A DNA stretch of 64,000 bases from contig CAZUYC010000013.1 in the NCBI GenBank assembly GCA_964624475.1, positions 62,001 through 126,000 on the forward strand. Reading direction: 5' to 3'. The DNA comes from CAZUYC01 sp964624475. GTDB taxonomy: Bacteria; Myxococcota_A; UBA9160; SMWR01. Both the position numbers and the translations under genes were made by a program. This document shows positions 55,533-64,000 of the stretch, one piece after another (position 1 is the stretch's first letter; the number at the start of each line of letters is the position of its first letter). Below the pieces are notes generated by a model that did not search any database, was not told where the DNA came from, and saw only the letters and a program-made list of their open reading frames with translations.

Positions 55533-57620
55533 GTGGAGGTGCCGAGGTCGGCTTCGCGCGTTGTCCTCGCGGCGCTTGGCGTCGCGGCGACACTCGCTCT
55601 CGCGGCCTGCGCAGACGCTCCGCCGACCACGATGCGGCCGATCCACCGCTTCGCGGCGCCGGCCGACGGCGCGCGGACGGACGCGCTCGCGACAGCGACG
55701 CTCGAGGACGATACGCGGCCGGTGTTGCGTGCGCCGCGCAGCCGGGTGGTGGCCTGGCAGGAGCGGGCGCCGGTCACTCCCGAGGGCCAGGTCGAGGTCA
55801 CGCAGATCCTCCGCGGAAGGCTCGCGCAGGCCTCCCACCTCGTGGTGCGCGCCCATCTCGGCGCCGACCGCGAGCTCCACGTGACTCCGCCGCGGCTCGT
55901 CGCCGTCCGCCGCGCGCCCGCGGGCCGCCTCTTCGCGGCGCGCTTCCCCGTGCCCGCGGAGTGGCGCGCCCGGGAGGTCGCGGTCACCGTGCGCGGCGTG
56001 CCGATCGGGACCGAGGAGCTCGGCTCGATCGAGACCGCGGCGGTCGCGATCCCGGCGGGTGCGCGGCTCGAGTTCGCGATCGGCGTCCTCGAGCCCGAGC
56101 TCGGCTCCGACCCGGTCGCCTTCCAGGTCGACGCCTGCTCCGACGCCTGCGAGACCGTCTACCGGGCCGAGCTCGCTCCCGCGCGCGCCGAGGATCGCGG
56201 CTGGCGCGACGCCATCGTACCGCTCGACGCGCTGGCGGGGTCCCGGCGCCGATTCGTCTTCCGCGCGGAGCGGCTGGCCCGGGCGACCCCCTTCTCGCTC
56301 CCGCTCTGGGCGCACCCGACCCTCTACGCGCCCGCCTCGCGCGCGGACGCCGGCGCGAGCCTGATCCTGCTCTCGATCGACACGCTACGCGCGGACCACC
56401 TCCCCTCCTACGGCTACACCCACGAGACCGCCCCCTTCATAGACCGCCTCGCGCGCGAGGGGACCCTCTTCGAGAACACCGTCGCCGCCTCGACCGCGAC
56501 GGCGCCCTCCCACATGACGATGTTCACCTCGCTCCCGCCGAGCGTTCACGGGGCCACCGACGGCTTCAAGACCCTGGCGAGCGAGATCCTGACCCTGCCG
56601 GAGTGGATCCGCGCGCAGGGGCTCGACACGGCGGCGATCACCGAGGACGGCTGGGTCGGCGCGCAGCAGGGCTTCGCCCGCGGCTTCGACGTCTTCGTCG
56701 AGAACAAGAGCGCGCGCATCACGGTCCCGGAGGGGCAGGTGGACCGCACCTTCGCCCGCGCGAAGCGCTGGCTCGAGCTCCACCGCGACAAGCGCTTCTT
56801 CCTCTTCCTCCACACCTACCAGGTGCATGCGCCGTACTCGCCGCCGGCCCGCTACGCGGAGCTCTTCGGAGCGCCGGGAGGCGAGCGGGCGCCGATCCAC
56901 CTCCGGCAGCTCGCCGACTACGACCGCGAGATCCGCTACACCGACGACGAGCTCGCGGGCCTCTTCGCGGCGCTCGAGGCGCAGGGCCTCGCCGAGCGGA
57001 CCCTCCTCGTCGTGACCTCGGACCACGGCGAGGAGTTCCTCGAGCACGGGCTCCTCTCCCACGGAGGCCATCTCTACGAGGAGTCGGTGGCCGTACCGCT
57101 CGTGCTCCGCGGTCCGGGCATCCCGGCGGGGCGGAGGATCCCGACCCCGGTGGGGCACGCCGACCTGATGCCGACGCTGCTCGAGCTGCTCCGCCTCCCC
57201 GTGCCGGACGGCCTCTCCGGACGGAGCCTGCGCGGGCTCCTGGCCGGCGCGGCGGGTCCGCTCGAGGCGCGGCCCGTCTTCAGCGAGGCCTGGGCGACCT
57301 TCCAGCCCGGTGGCCCGGACGGCGGCCGCGCCTTCGAGCCGCCCTCGCTCGCGGTCCGCCGCGGCGAGCGCAAGCTCGCGCGCTACCGATCGCCGGAGGG
57401 GACGCGCTACGAGCTCTACGACCTGGCGGCGGACCCCGGGGAGCGGACCGATCTCTCCGGCTCCGCCCCCGACGAGGCGGGCGCGCTTCGCTCGCTGCTC
57501 GAGGCCTACGAGCGCGAGGCGTCGCGGGGGGCCGGGCTCGCGTCGCCGGCCCCGGGGACGCCCCCCGCGCTCGACGCCGACCGCGAGCAGAAGCTCCGCG
57601 CGCTCGGGTACCTCGAGTAG
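55533..57620 (+). CDS. Sulfatase-like (alkaline phosphatase superfamily) lipoprotein 2
   Basis: 695 residues, similar from end to end to the protein encoded at 45427: lipobox LALAAC, N-terminal domain with FAIGVLEPELGSDPVAFQVD, then LLSIDTLRADHLPSYGYTHE (~280), TAPSHMTMFTS with Thr at ~323 in the nucleophile position, KRFFLFLHTYQVHAPYSPPA, VVTSDHGEEFLEHGLLSHGG and the same ending REQKLRALGYLE. As in the paralogue, no Cys/Ser for formylglycine. GTG at 55533; a GT4 gene starts inside its stop codon (TAGTG), so the two are coupled. Probably an envelope phospho- or glycan-modifying enzyme. Confidence 0.88.
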   Translation: MEVPRSASRVVLAALGVAATLALAACADAPPTTMRPIHRFAAPADGARTDALATATLEDDTRPVLRAPRSRVVAWQERAPVTPEGQVEVTQILRGRLAQASHLVVRAHLGADRELHVTPPRLVAVRRAPAGRLFAARFPVPAEWRAREVAVTVRGVPIGTEELGSIETAAVAIPAGARLEFAIGVLEPELGSDPVAFQVDACSDACETVYRAELAPARAEDRGWRDAIVPLDALAGSRRRFVFRAERLARATPFSLPLWAHPTLYAPASRADAGASLILLSIDTLRADHLPSYGYTHETAPFIDRLAREGTLFENTVAASTATAPSHMTMFTSLPPSVHGATDGFKTLASEILTLPEWIRAQGLDTAAITEDGWVGAQQGFARGFDVFVENKSARITVPEGQVDRTFARAKRWLELHRDKRFFLFLHTYQVHAPYSPPARYAELFGAPGGERAPIHLRQLADYDREIRYTDDELAGLFAALEAQGLAERTLLVVTSDHGEEFLEHGLLSHGGHLYEESVAVPLVLRGPGIPAGRRIPTPVGHADLMPTLLELLRLPVPDGLSGRSLRGLLAGAAGPLEARPVFSEAWATFQPGGPDGGRAFEPPSLAVRRGERKLARYRSPEGTRYELYDLAADPGERTDLSGSAPDEAGALRSLLEAYEREASRGAGLASPAPGTPPALDADREQKLRALGYLE

Positions 57621-58744
57621 TGTCAGATCCCGTGGCGCGGCTGCGCGTGCTCTTCGTCTGCAGCCACCTCACGAGCGGCGGTGCCGAGCGCTTCGTCAGC
57701 ACCGTGCTCGGCTTCCTCGACCGCAACCGCTTCGCGCCCTCGCTCAGCCTGCTGCGCGGCGAGCGTTCCTACCCGCTGCCCGAAGACGTGCCGCTCTCCG
57801 TGCTCGGGAAGGAGCGGCCCTGGCACCTGCCGCGCGCGGTCGTCCGCCTCGCGCGGCTCCTCGACGCCCTCCGCCCCGAGCTCGTCTTCTCGGCCTTCTC
57901 GTATCCGAGCTTCGTCACCGGCAACGCCCTCGCGCTGGCCCGCCACCGGCCGTGCTGGGTCGCCCGCGTCGCCTCGAATCCGGACCACGCCGAGGCGGGC
58001 TTCTTGCGACCGTGGATGCGGCGCCTGTACCAGCGGGCCGACCTCGTCGTGGCCAACTCCCGGGCCCTGTGCCGGCGCTTCGACCTCGTCTACCCGGATG
58101 TGGGGCGCTCCGCCCGCCACCTCCCGAACGCGACGGACTTCGCCCGCGTCGATGCGCTGGCGGCCGCGGCGGCGGAGCCCCCCCCGCGCGGGCGGCTCCG
58201 GATCGCGAGCGTCGGGCGCCTCGTCCCCGTGAAGCGCTTCGACCTCCTGCTCGATGCCCTCGCCCACCTGCGCGCCCACCGCGACATCGAGCTCGTGCTC
58301 TGCGGCGAGGGACCCGAGCGCGAGAAGCTGCGGCGCCGCGCCCGCCGGCTCGGGCTCGAGGACCGCGTGCGCCTCGTGGGTTTCGACGCGAACCCCTATC
58401 GCTGGCTCGCGGCATCGCACCTCTTCGCGCTCACGAGCGACATGGAGGGGCTCCCGAACGCGCTGATCGAGGCGCAGGGTCTCGGCCTGGCGGCGGTCGC
58501 GACCGACTGCCCGACGGGGCCGCGCGAGATCGTGGACGACGGCGAGACGGGGCTCCTCGTGGCGCCGGGGGATGCGCTGGCGCTGGCCGATGCGATGGGC
58601 GCGCTGCTCGGCGATCCGGCGCGCCGGCTCGCGATGGGTGCCGCGGCTCGGGCCCGGGCGAGGGCGCGCTTCTCGGCCGCCGAGGTCACGCGCGAGCTCG
58701 AGTCGGTCCTGCTCGACGCGGCCGCGCGCACGCCCGGCTCATGA
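57620..58744 (+). CDS. GT4 family glycosyltransferase
   Basis: 374 residues with LRVLFVCSHLTSGGAERFVS (acceptor loop), LPNATDFARVDAL, RLRIASVGRLVPVKRFDLLL and the donor-binding C-terminal fold: LVLCGEGPEREKLRRRARRL, LFALTSDMEGLPNALIEAQG (the ExxxxxxxE pair), GETGLLVAPGDALALADAM. Retaining transferase on the cytoplasmic face. The GTG start shares a base with the stop of the sulfatase-like gene. Its last 59 nt overlap the convergent GT4 gene. Confidence 0.92.
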   Translation: MSDPVARLRVLFVCSHLTSGGAERFVSTVLGFLDRNRFAPSLSLLRGERSYPLPEDVPLSVLGKERPWHLPRAVVRLARLLDALRPELVFSAFSYPSFVTGNALALARHRPCWVARVASNPDHAEAGFLRPWMRRLYQRADLVVANSRALCRRFDLVYPDVGRSARHLPNATDFARVDALAAAAAEPPPRGRLRIASVGRLVPVKRFDLLLDALAHLRAHRDIELVLCGEGPEREKLRRRARRLGLEDRVRLVGFDANPYRWLAASHLFALTSDMEGLPNALIEAQGLGLAAVATDCPTGPREIVDDGETGLLVAPGDALALADAMGALLGDPARRLAMGAAARARARARFSAAEVTRELESVLLDAAARTPGS

Positions 58745-59918
58745 CCTCGAGGTAGCGCTCCGCCACGCGATCCCAGTCGAGCGCGCGGGCTGCCTCGCGC
58801 GCGCGCCGCGCCCGCTCGGGCGAGCGGTCGGCGAGCGCAGCGAGGAGCTTCTCGGCCAGATCCGCGGGATCGCGCTCGCGGCACAGCCAGCCGTTCTCCC
58901 CGTGGCGCACGACGTCGGGGATCCCGCCCGTCGCGGTGGCGACGAGCGGCGCTCCGGCGGCGAGGGCCTCGGCCACCGCGGTCGGCATCCCCTCGGCGCG
59001 TCCGCCCGCCCGAGTCACGGAGGGGATCACCGCGGCGCGGCAGGCGCGCAGGTGGCGCACCACCTCGGCATGCGGGAGCCGCCCGGTGAAGCGCACGCGA
59101 GCGGCGATCCCCAGGCGCTCGGCCTCCGCGCGCAAGCGCGCCTCGGCGGGGCCGGAGCCCACGATGCATGCGCCGAGCTGCGGATGGCTCGCGAGCACGC
59201 GCGGGAGGGCGCGCAGGAGCTGCTCGACGCCCTTGATCGGCGCGAGCCGGCCCGCGAAGAGCAGGAAGCCGCCCGGAAAGGGGGGGTCGAGCGGGGGCCC
59301 GGCCTCGACGTCGAAGCGCGCGACCGCGACCCCCATGGGCTGCACCAGGGCTCCCGACGCGCGCCCGAGCGCGGCATCGAAGGCCTCGCGCAGGTTGGTC
59401 GAGACGGCGAAGAATGCGTCCGTCCGGCCCGCGATGTAGCCCGCGATGCGTCGCGCGAAGGGGAGGCGCCGGAGCAGGTAGGCGTCGCCGCCGTGGAGCG
59501 TGGCGACGTGGGCGAAGCGCGGGCGGCGCCCGCGCGCTAGCGCGGCCGAGAGGCCCTGCGGCAGGACCCAGTGCGAGTTCACCACGTCGATCGCGAGGCG
59601 GCGAGCCAGGGCGCGCGTGGCCGTGGCCTGCGCGACGAGGTACGGGACGGGCTGCGCCCACGCGAGCGGCGAGCGCGCGAGGTTCGCGGCGATCCCGTCG
59701 CCGTACGCCAGCGCCTGCGCCCGTCGCGGCAGGAAGTAGGTGAAACGGTGGACCTCGACCGCTCCCATCCGCTCGCGCCGGGGCGCGCCCGGAGCGTCCG
59801 GTACGAGCGCCGTCACCTCGCAGCGCCGCGCCAGCGCCTCGCAGAGGTCCTGGATGAAGCGCGGAAGGCCGTCGTCCGGCCGGATGGGGAACGTGCTCGC
59901 GGTGACCAGGACGCGCAT
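58686..59918 (-). CDS. GT4 family glycosyltransferase
   Basis: 410 residues: MRVLVTASTFPIRPDDGLPR, FIQDLCEALA, VVNSHWVLPQGLSAALARGR, ATLHGGDAYLLRRLPFARRI, LFAGRLAPIKGVEQLLRALP, CIVGSGPAEARLRAEAERLG and AEGMPTAVAEALAAGAPLVA, with the C-terminal ERYLEVM. It is the last gene of a minus-strand run with the GT2 gene 14 nt upstream. The 3' end overlaps the convergent GT4 gene by 59 nt; the C-terminal ~20 residues are Arg/Ala-rich and may owe their form to that overlap. Confidence 0.92.
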   Translation of the reverse strand: MRVLVTASTFPIRPDDGLPRFIQDLCEALARRCEVTALVPDAPGAPRRERMGAVEVHRFTYFLPRRAQALAYGDGIAANLARSPLAWAQPVPYLVAQATATRALARRLAIDVVNSHWVLPQGLSAALARGRRPRFAHVATLHGGDAYLLRRLPFARRIAGYIAGRTDAFFAVSTNLREAFDAALGRASGALVQPMGVAVARFDVEAGPPLDPPFPGGFLLFAGRLAPIKGVEQLLRALPRVLASHPQLGACIVGSGPAEARLRAEAERLGIAARVRFTGRLPHAEVVRHLRACRAAVIPSVTRAGGRAEGMPTAVAEALAAGAPLVATATGGIPDVVRHGENGWLCRERDPADLAEKLLAALADRSPERARRAREAARALDWDRVAERYLEVMSRACARPRRAGPTRARA

Positions 59919-59932
59919 CTTTGGATCGGCGC

Positions 59933-60952
59933 CTACCCGAGGTCTCCGTCCCGCCCCGCTGCGCTGCGCTGGCGGAAGAGGATCTCTTCCAGGTAGCTGC
60001 GGTGGCGGTTCAGCATGTCCCCGATCACGCCCATGTGCAGCGCGCCGGCCGCGAGCGCGGCGAGCGCCGCCGCCGTGAAGCCCGCCCACTTGTGGGGGGA
60101 GAGCTGCCCGGTCGCGGACCAGTGCCAGAGCAGGAAGCCGGCGAGTAGCGCCGCCGGGACGAGGCAGGCGAGCGCGATCCCCCCGAAGAAGCGCAGCGGG
60201 TGATAGTCGCGGTAGGAGCGGAAGACGATCTGGAGCGTGCGCAGGCCGTAGCGCCAGAGGCTCCCCGCCACGCGGCTCTTCCCGTGCTCGCGCTCGCCAC
60301 GCACGCGGATCGGCACCTCGACGATCGCGAGCTGCTTGAAGGCGAGGTTCAGCATCACCTCCTGCGTGTAGGTGAAGCGCGCGAGCAGGTGCAGGTGCAT
60401 GGCGGCGCGGCGGCTGTAGCAGCGCATCCCGCAGGAGACGTCGTGGAAGGTGCGGCCGGCGAGCCGCGAGATCAGCCGGCTCATCAGGCGGTTGCCCCAG
60501 CGACGGACCCACGGCATGTCGGGGACGAGGGCGGGGTCGGCGAAGCGGGAGGCCGTCGCGAAATCCGCGCGGCCGGAGAGCACGGGCTCGACGAGCGCCG
60601 GGATCTCGCGCGGATCGAACTGCCCGTCGCCGTCCAGGGTCACGATCAGGTCGGCGCCGTGGTCGATCCCGAAGGCGAGCGCGGAGTGGAAGGCCGCCCC
60701 CACGCCGAGGGGGCGCTCGTGGCGGATCACGCGGGCGCCGGCCGCGCGGGCGCGCTCGCCGGTGGCGTCGCGGCTCCCGTCGTCGACGACCACGACCTCG
60801 ATGGAGCCGACCCCGGGGATCTGGCTCGGCACCCCGCGCACGACGTCGGCCACGGTCGGTTCCTCGTCGAGCGCGGGGATCGAAACCAGGAGGTGCGGGA
60901 GCCGCGCTCCTTCCTCGAGGCGCCGTCCGATCCGCGCGGAAGGGGTCGTCAT
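59933..60952 (-). CDS. GT2 glycosyltransferase with membrane segments (polyprenyl-phosphate type)
   Basis: 339 residues: LVSIPALDEEPTVADVVRGV, VVVVDDGSRDATGERARAAG, GVGAAFHSALAFG, LIVTLDGDGQFDPREIPALV (DGDGQF metal site), FHDVSCGMRCYSRRAA and VPIRVRGEREHGKSRVAGSL. Two C-terminal hydrophobic hairpins (FFGGIALACLVPAALLAGFL; AAALAALAAGALHMGVIGD) anchor it, as in DPM1/GtrB-like enzymes that make polyprenyl-phosphate sugars. ATG at 60952; the following GT4 begins 14 nt after its stop. Confidence 0.9.
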   Translation of the reverse strand: MTTPSARIGRRLEEGARLPHLLVSIPALDEEPTVADVVRGVPSQIPGVGSIEVVVVDDGSRDATGERARAAGARVIRHERPLGVGAAFHSALAFGIDHGADLIVTLDGDGQFDPREIPALVEPVLSGRADFATASRFADPALVPDMPWVRRWGNRLMSRLISRLAGRTFHDVSCGMRCYSRRAAMHLHLLARFTYTQEVMLNLAFKQLAIVEVPIRVRGEREHGKSRVAGSLWRYGLRTLQIVFRSYRDYHPLRFFGGIALACLVPAALLAGFLLWHWSATGQLSPHKWAGFTAAALAALAAGALHMGVIGDMLNRHRSYLEEILFRQRSAAGRDGDLG

Positions 60953-60998
60953 GGCCTTCGGATGGTACCGCTTCGAGCGGCGGAGAACGGACGCCGGG

Positions 60999-63026
60999 TC
61001 ACGGGAGGGCCCAGCGCACCCAGACCTCGAAATGGCCCTCCTGGTGGACGCGCCGGAAGCCGGCCCCGGAGAGAATCCGCCGGCCCCGCTCCACGTCGGG
61101 CGAGTCGTAGAGCAGCACGCCCTTCACGGCGTAGCGTTCGAGCGCCCGCGCGAAGAGTGGGTATGCGTCCTTGCGCGGCTGCGCGCCGCCCGCGACCAGG
61201 CTCGCGACGAAGCGCAGCGCGAGATCCTCCTCGCCGAGCTGCGGGCGATAGCGGCTCAGGTAGGCGTTCTGGACGACGAGCGGGTAGGCGCGCTGCGGAA
61301 GCACCGGGATCCAGCGCGAGACGAGAAGCGGCGCGATCACGTGCGAGCCGGGCGGAACGCTGCGCGCGAGGATCTCGGCGAGCCGGTACTCCGTCGGCGG
61401 CATCTTGAGGCCGGGCCACCCGAGCCGAACCCCGTTGTCCCGCGAGAGGGAGCTGCGTTCGGGGATGGCGAGCGCGAAGGCGGCGGCGAGAGCCAGGCAC
61501 GCCGCGCGCCCGATCCAGCGCCAGCGGCCTTCGAGCTGGAGCGGGGCCGTCACGACGAGCGCGAGGAGGGCCGGCACCGGCACGACCCAGAGCGTGCGCC
61601 AGTACGAGGAACCGGTGACGTTGTCGGCGATCCATCGCGAGGCGAAGGGCTCGAGCAGCAAGGCGCAGAGCAGCGGCGCCAGGACGGCGAAGCGCCGGGC
61701 GAGGCCAGGCGGGACCACGGCCCAGGCGAGCACGCACGCGACGATCGCCGCGCCGCGCAGTCGCCCGTTGCCCAGCACGAGGTAGAACGACTGCCGGAGC
61801 TGCACCCCGGGGGCGTGCGCCTCCCGCGCGGTTCGCTCGACCTGCTCCGCGACCTCGGCGGTCCGCTGCGCGGCGCGCGCGGCCGACTCGGCCTGGAGGG
61901 AGTGCCGCAGCGCGAGCCCCGCGCCGACGAGGTAGACCGAAGCCAGGGCGCCCAGGCCCAGGATCCGGAGCCCGCGCCAGCCGGGGACGACCGCGCAGGC
62001 GAGCGCGACCCCCGCCGCGGCGGGGGCCGCCCAGAGAGCGGAGGAGCTCGCGCCCAGCGCGGCGATCTGCGCGGCGGCGAGCCGGAGCCAGCCCCGCCAC
62101 GACGGGGAGAGCCCGAACTCGAGCGCATAGGCCTGCAGCAGCGGGAAGAAGATGCAGAGCAGGAAGGCCTTGCCCTGCCACATGCGCACGAAGGCGAAGT
62201 TCCCGTACCAGCGATGGGCGTCGCCGGCGGCGACGAGCACCAGGAGCAGCGCGGCGACGCTCCAGATCCAGGTCCGCGGCGTCAGCAGGCGGAAGAGGCG
62301 GGCCTGTGCGAGCGGCACCAGCAGCGCGCCGAGCGCCGCCAGACCGAAATGGAAGACGGCGAGCGCGGGGACCCCGGTCGCGAAGGCGACCGCGCCCGCC
62401 AGCACCTCGAAGCCGTGCAGCCGGTAGGCGGGATGGTGGATCGGGAGACCGGGGACACCGTGGAGGGTATCGTTGCGCAGCAGCGGCTCGCCGGGGGCAT
62501 CGGCCATCGCCGCCGCGACGTTCACGTAGAAGGCGTCGTCCTGATCGACGCGGTGCGCCACGAGGGCGAGCGCGGCGCAGGCGAGGGCGAGCGCCCAGAC
62601 GCCGGCTTCGCGCTCCACCCCGCCGGAGGGCGGATCGGCGCGCGGCGCGGAGGCGACGCCCAGGAGGGCCGCCGCAGCCGCGAGCACCAGCAGCGCGACC
62701 CACCAGAGCGCGACCGGATCGCCGCGCCACGCAAAGAGGGCTACCGCGCCCGCGAGGGCGAGAGCCGCGCCGAGCCAGCCTCGGACGCGCGCTTCCGCGG
62801 CCGGGGGCTCGCGCTCGGGGCGCGGCGCCGCGTCGGCGGCCGGGATCCGCGGGCGGTGCCTGCGCCGGCGCAGCGCGGCCGCGAGGCCGAGCGCTGCGAG
62901 CACGCCGGCCGCGACGAGCAGGTCGCGGAGCGACCCCTCGAGCGCGACCACCGCGTGGCTCGCGAGCGTCCACGCCGCGAAGCCCAGGCACGCGGCGTCG
63001 ACCAGCTTCTGGCTCGCGGGCGGCAT
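60999..63026 (-). CDS. Polytopic membrane protein, glycosyltransferase-like
   Basis: 675 residues with ~15 hydrophobic segments. The motif VDQDDAFYVNVAAAMADAPG after the first membrane helices resembles the acidic loop of GT-C enzymes and of DUF6077 proteins; ALRHSLQAESAARAAQ and RSFYLVL-like QSFYLVLGNGRLRG follow. The last ~130 residues are soluble (LGWPGLKMPPTEYRLAEILA, VKGVLLYDSPDVERGRRILS). ATG at 63026. First gene of the minus-strand run 63026-58686 with a GT2 and a GT4, so a lipid-linked sugar transferase or flippase-like role is inferred only. Confidence 0.75.
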   Translation of the reverse strand: MPPASQKLVDAACLGFAAWTLASHAVVALEGSLRDLLVAAGVLAALGLAAALRRRRHRPRIPAADAAPRPEREPPAAEARVRGWLGAALALAGAVALFAWRGDPVALWWVALLVLAAAAALLGVASAPRADPPSGGVEREAGVWALALACAALALVAHRVDQDDAFYVNVAAAMADAPGEPLLRNDTLHGVPGLPIHHPAYRLHGFEVLAGAVAFATGVPALAVFHFGLAALGALLVPLAQARLFRLLTPRTWIWSVAALLLVLVAAGDAHRWYGNFAFVRMWQGKAFLLCIFFPLLQAYALEFGLSPSWRGWLRLAAAQIAALGASSSALWAAPAAAGVALACAVVPGWRGLRILGLGALASVYLVGAGLALRHSLQAESAARAAQRTAEVAEQVERTAREAHAPGVQLRQSFYLVLGNGRLRGAAIVACVLAWAVVPPGLARRFAVLAPLLCALLLEPFASRWIADNVTGSSYWRTLWVVPVPALLALVVTAPLQLEGRWRWIGRAACLALAAAFALAIPERSSLSRDNGVRLGWPGLKMPPTEYRLAEILARSVPPGSHVIAPLLVSRWIPVLPQRAYPLVVQNAYLSRYRPQLGEEDLALRFVASLVAGGAQPRKDAYPLFARALERYAVKGVLLYDSPDVERGRRILSGAGFRRVHQEGHFEVWVRWALP

Positions 63027-63116
63027 GCGCGTAGGCAGGCCAGGAAAGCCGAATTCCCGCGCGAAATCAACGCGGCCGGCGGCCGGATCGCCGGCTCCGT
63101 TCGCTACCGTGCCCGG

Positions 63117-63917
63117 GTGCACGCCCGACCGCCGCGCCTGCTCGCGGCTGCGCTCGCCGCGGCCGCCTGGCTCGGCCCTGCGCGACCCACCGGCGCGGAG
63201 TCGGCGCTGCGCATGGAGTACCCCGAGAGCTTCGGCGCGATCCCGGCCGCGACCTACGATACCGGGCGCCACCGGGTCGGGGCGGCCCACCTCGCGGTCG
63301 AGCACCGGGACGACGGCAACGTCCGGCTCTTCTCCGAGAGCGGGATCACGGGCGGAGCGCGCACCGTCGCGACGGCCGAGCTCGCCCCCGTGGCCGAGGG
63401 CCGCTGGCTCAGGCTCGTGCTCCAGGAGTCGCGAACCTTCGCATCCGACGGCACTCCCCGCGGGCTCCTGCGCATCGACCACCGGAGCCGCACGGCCTCC
63501 TGCATCGCGCTCTCGGGCAACGGCGGGACGCGCGCGCTCGAGCTCCCGGCGCAGGACCGCATCGCCAACGTCCCGATGAATCTCTTCTTCCTGCCGCTCG
63601 TGCGCGGCGACGCCGAGCGCCTCGACTTCCAGCTCTTCGTCTGCGGCGGCGGCCCGCGGCTCGTCGACTTCGAGGCGACCCGAGCGCCCGAGAACGGATC
63701 GGACACAGCACCCGAGGCCGTGGAGATCCGCTACGGGCCGCACCTCGGGCCCGTGCTCTCGCTGGTCGCGCCGGCATTCCTACCCCGCCTCTCCTTCTGG
63801 TTCGACCGCGCCCTCCCGCATCGCTGGCTCGCCCACCGCGTTCCGCTCTACAGCGACGGTCCCGAGGTCCTGGTGATCCGCGACGGAATCCCGCCGGGAT
63901 GGCTCTCCGACCAGTGA
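63117..63917 (+). CDS. Secreted protein of unknown function
   Basis: 266 residues from GTG 63117, with a signal peptide (RPPRLLAAALAAAAWLGPAR, cleavage near TGAES). The mature part is beta-rich: LRMEYPESFGAIPAATYDTG, HLAVEHRDDGNVRLFSESGI, LRIDHRSRTASCIALSGNGG and FLPLVRGDAERLDFQLFVCG; two cysteines could pair. The C-terminus (YSDGPEVLVIRDGIPPGWLS) follows a hydrophobic stretch around SLVAPAFLPRLSFWFDRALP. No family recognised. It overlaps the next membrane gene by 4 nt (GTGA) and is divergent from the glycosyltransferase run. Confidence 0.8.
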   Translation: MHARPPRLLAAALAAAAWLGPARPTGAESALRMEYPESFGAIPAATYDTGRHRVGAAHLAVEHRDDGNVRLFSESGITGGARTVATAELAPVAEGRWLRLVLQESRTFASDGTPRGLLRIDHRSRTASCIALSGNGGTRALELPAQDRIANVPMNLFFLPLVRGDAERLDFQLFVCGGGPRLVDFEATRAPENGSDTAPEAVEIRYGPHLGPVLSLVAPAFLPRLSFWFDRALPHRWLAHRVPLYSDGPEVLVIRDGIPPGWLSDQ

Positions 63918-64000
63918 GTCGGGACCTCCCGGGGCTCCTCGGCCTGGGCGCCCTGCTGCCGCTCGTCGCGATCGTGGTCTGGCTCGCCGCGCGCCCCCTG
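63914..64000 (+). CDS. Membrane protein, N-terminal fragment
   Basis: GTG at 63914 inside the upstream stop opens a frame to the window edge: VSRDLPGLLGLGALLPLVAI and VVWLAARPL, a clear first membrane helix. Too short to name; coupled to the secreted protein before it. Confidence 0.6.
   Translation, partial: MSRDLPGLLGLGALLPLVAIVVWLAARPL

Noticed and set aside
45427..57620. Two identical genes from an assembly duplication
   Set aside because: The sulfatase-like proteins differ at many positions throughout, including around the motifs, so they are old paralogues.

Overview
The window is very GC rich (by eye above 70%), with dense coding, GTG and TTG starts and frequent 4-nt GTGA/ATGA gene overlaps. 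LpxC, a PEP-CTERM protein, predicted lipoproteins and an outer-membrane-type protein indicate a Gram-negative cell. A giant TPR protein beside a PilZ-like domain of the myxobacterial TIGR02266 type, a TPR-kinase fusion, a DnaK paralogue with its own J protein, and an SCP-x-type thiolase paired with a DUF35 protein point towards the former Deltaproteobacteria (Myxococcota or a relative). That placement is inference; there is no rRNA gene to test it, and I see no tRNA gene, CRISPR array, transposase or phage gene.

Layout. 1-2561: partial outer-membrane protein, purC, PEP-CTERM protein. 2574-16920, minus strand: pyrK-pyrD, then rimP-nusA-infB-DUF503-rbfA-truB, then rpsO-pnp-dut-cdsA-purB-purS, a classic information-processing cluster continued by nucleotide and lipid genes. 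17076-25293, plus strand: a 2,614-residue TPR protein and a PilZ-like protein. 25400-32310, minus strand: lpxC, a TPR-kinase, ruvC-ruvA-ruvB and yebC. 32714-40144, plus strand: DnaK-like and J/TPR proteins, DUF35 protein plus thiolase, an eight-heme cytochrome with thioredoxin-like domains, and a family 4 uracil-DNA glycosylase. 40212-44328: purE, aroE, ferredoxin-rpmG-rplX, and a sugar dehydrogenase with a cytochrome c domain. 44366-64000: an envelope/glycan region with an acyltransferase, two sulfatase-like lipoproteins, membrane glycosyltransferases, GT2 and GT4 enzymes, a methyltransferase and a membrane protein with a spermidine-synthase-like domain.

The most striking non-genic feature is a family of about 250-bp palindromic elements. 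Five full copies (8411, 14845, 29010, 32367, 35309) occupy every gap longer than 300 bp in the window. Each has ~70-bp inverted arms around an asymmetric core; three copies lie in one orientation and two in the other. Arm fragments also occur inside pyrK (read in frame), beside lpxC, beside the ferredoxin gene, and as a 53-bp tandem array at 49926-50079. No copy carries a gene, so this looks like a non-autonomous mobile or structured-RNA element.

Several operon heads (pyrK, yebC, the DUF35 gene, the cytochrome gene, one GT39-type gene) have a TATA-like hexamer only 6-10 nt before the start codon and no ribosome binding site between, which suggests leaderless transcripts. Coordinates of starts were chosen from ribosome binding sites, overlaps with neighbours and family N-termini; functions are from recognised motifs, with no database search.
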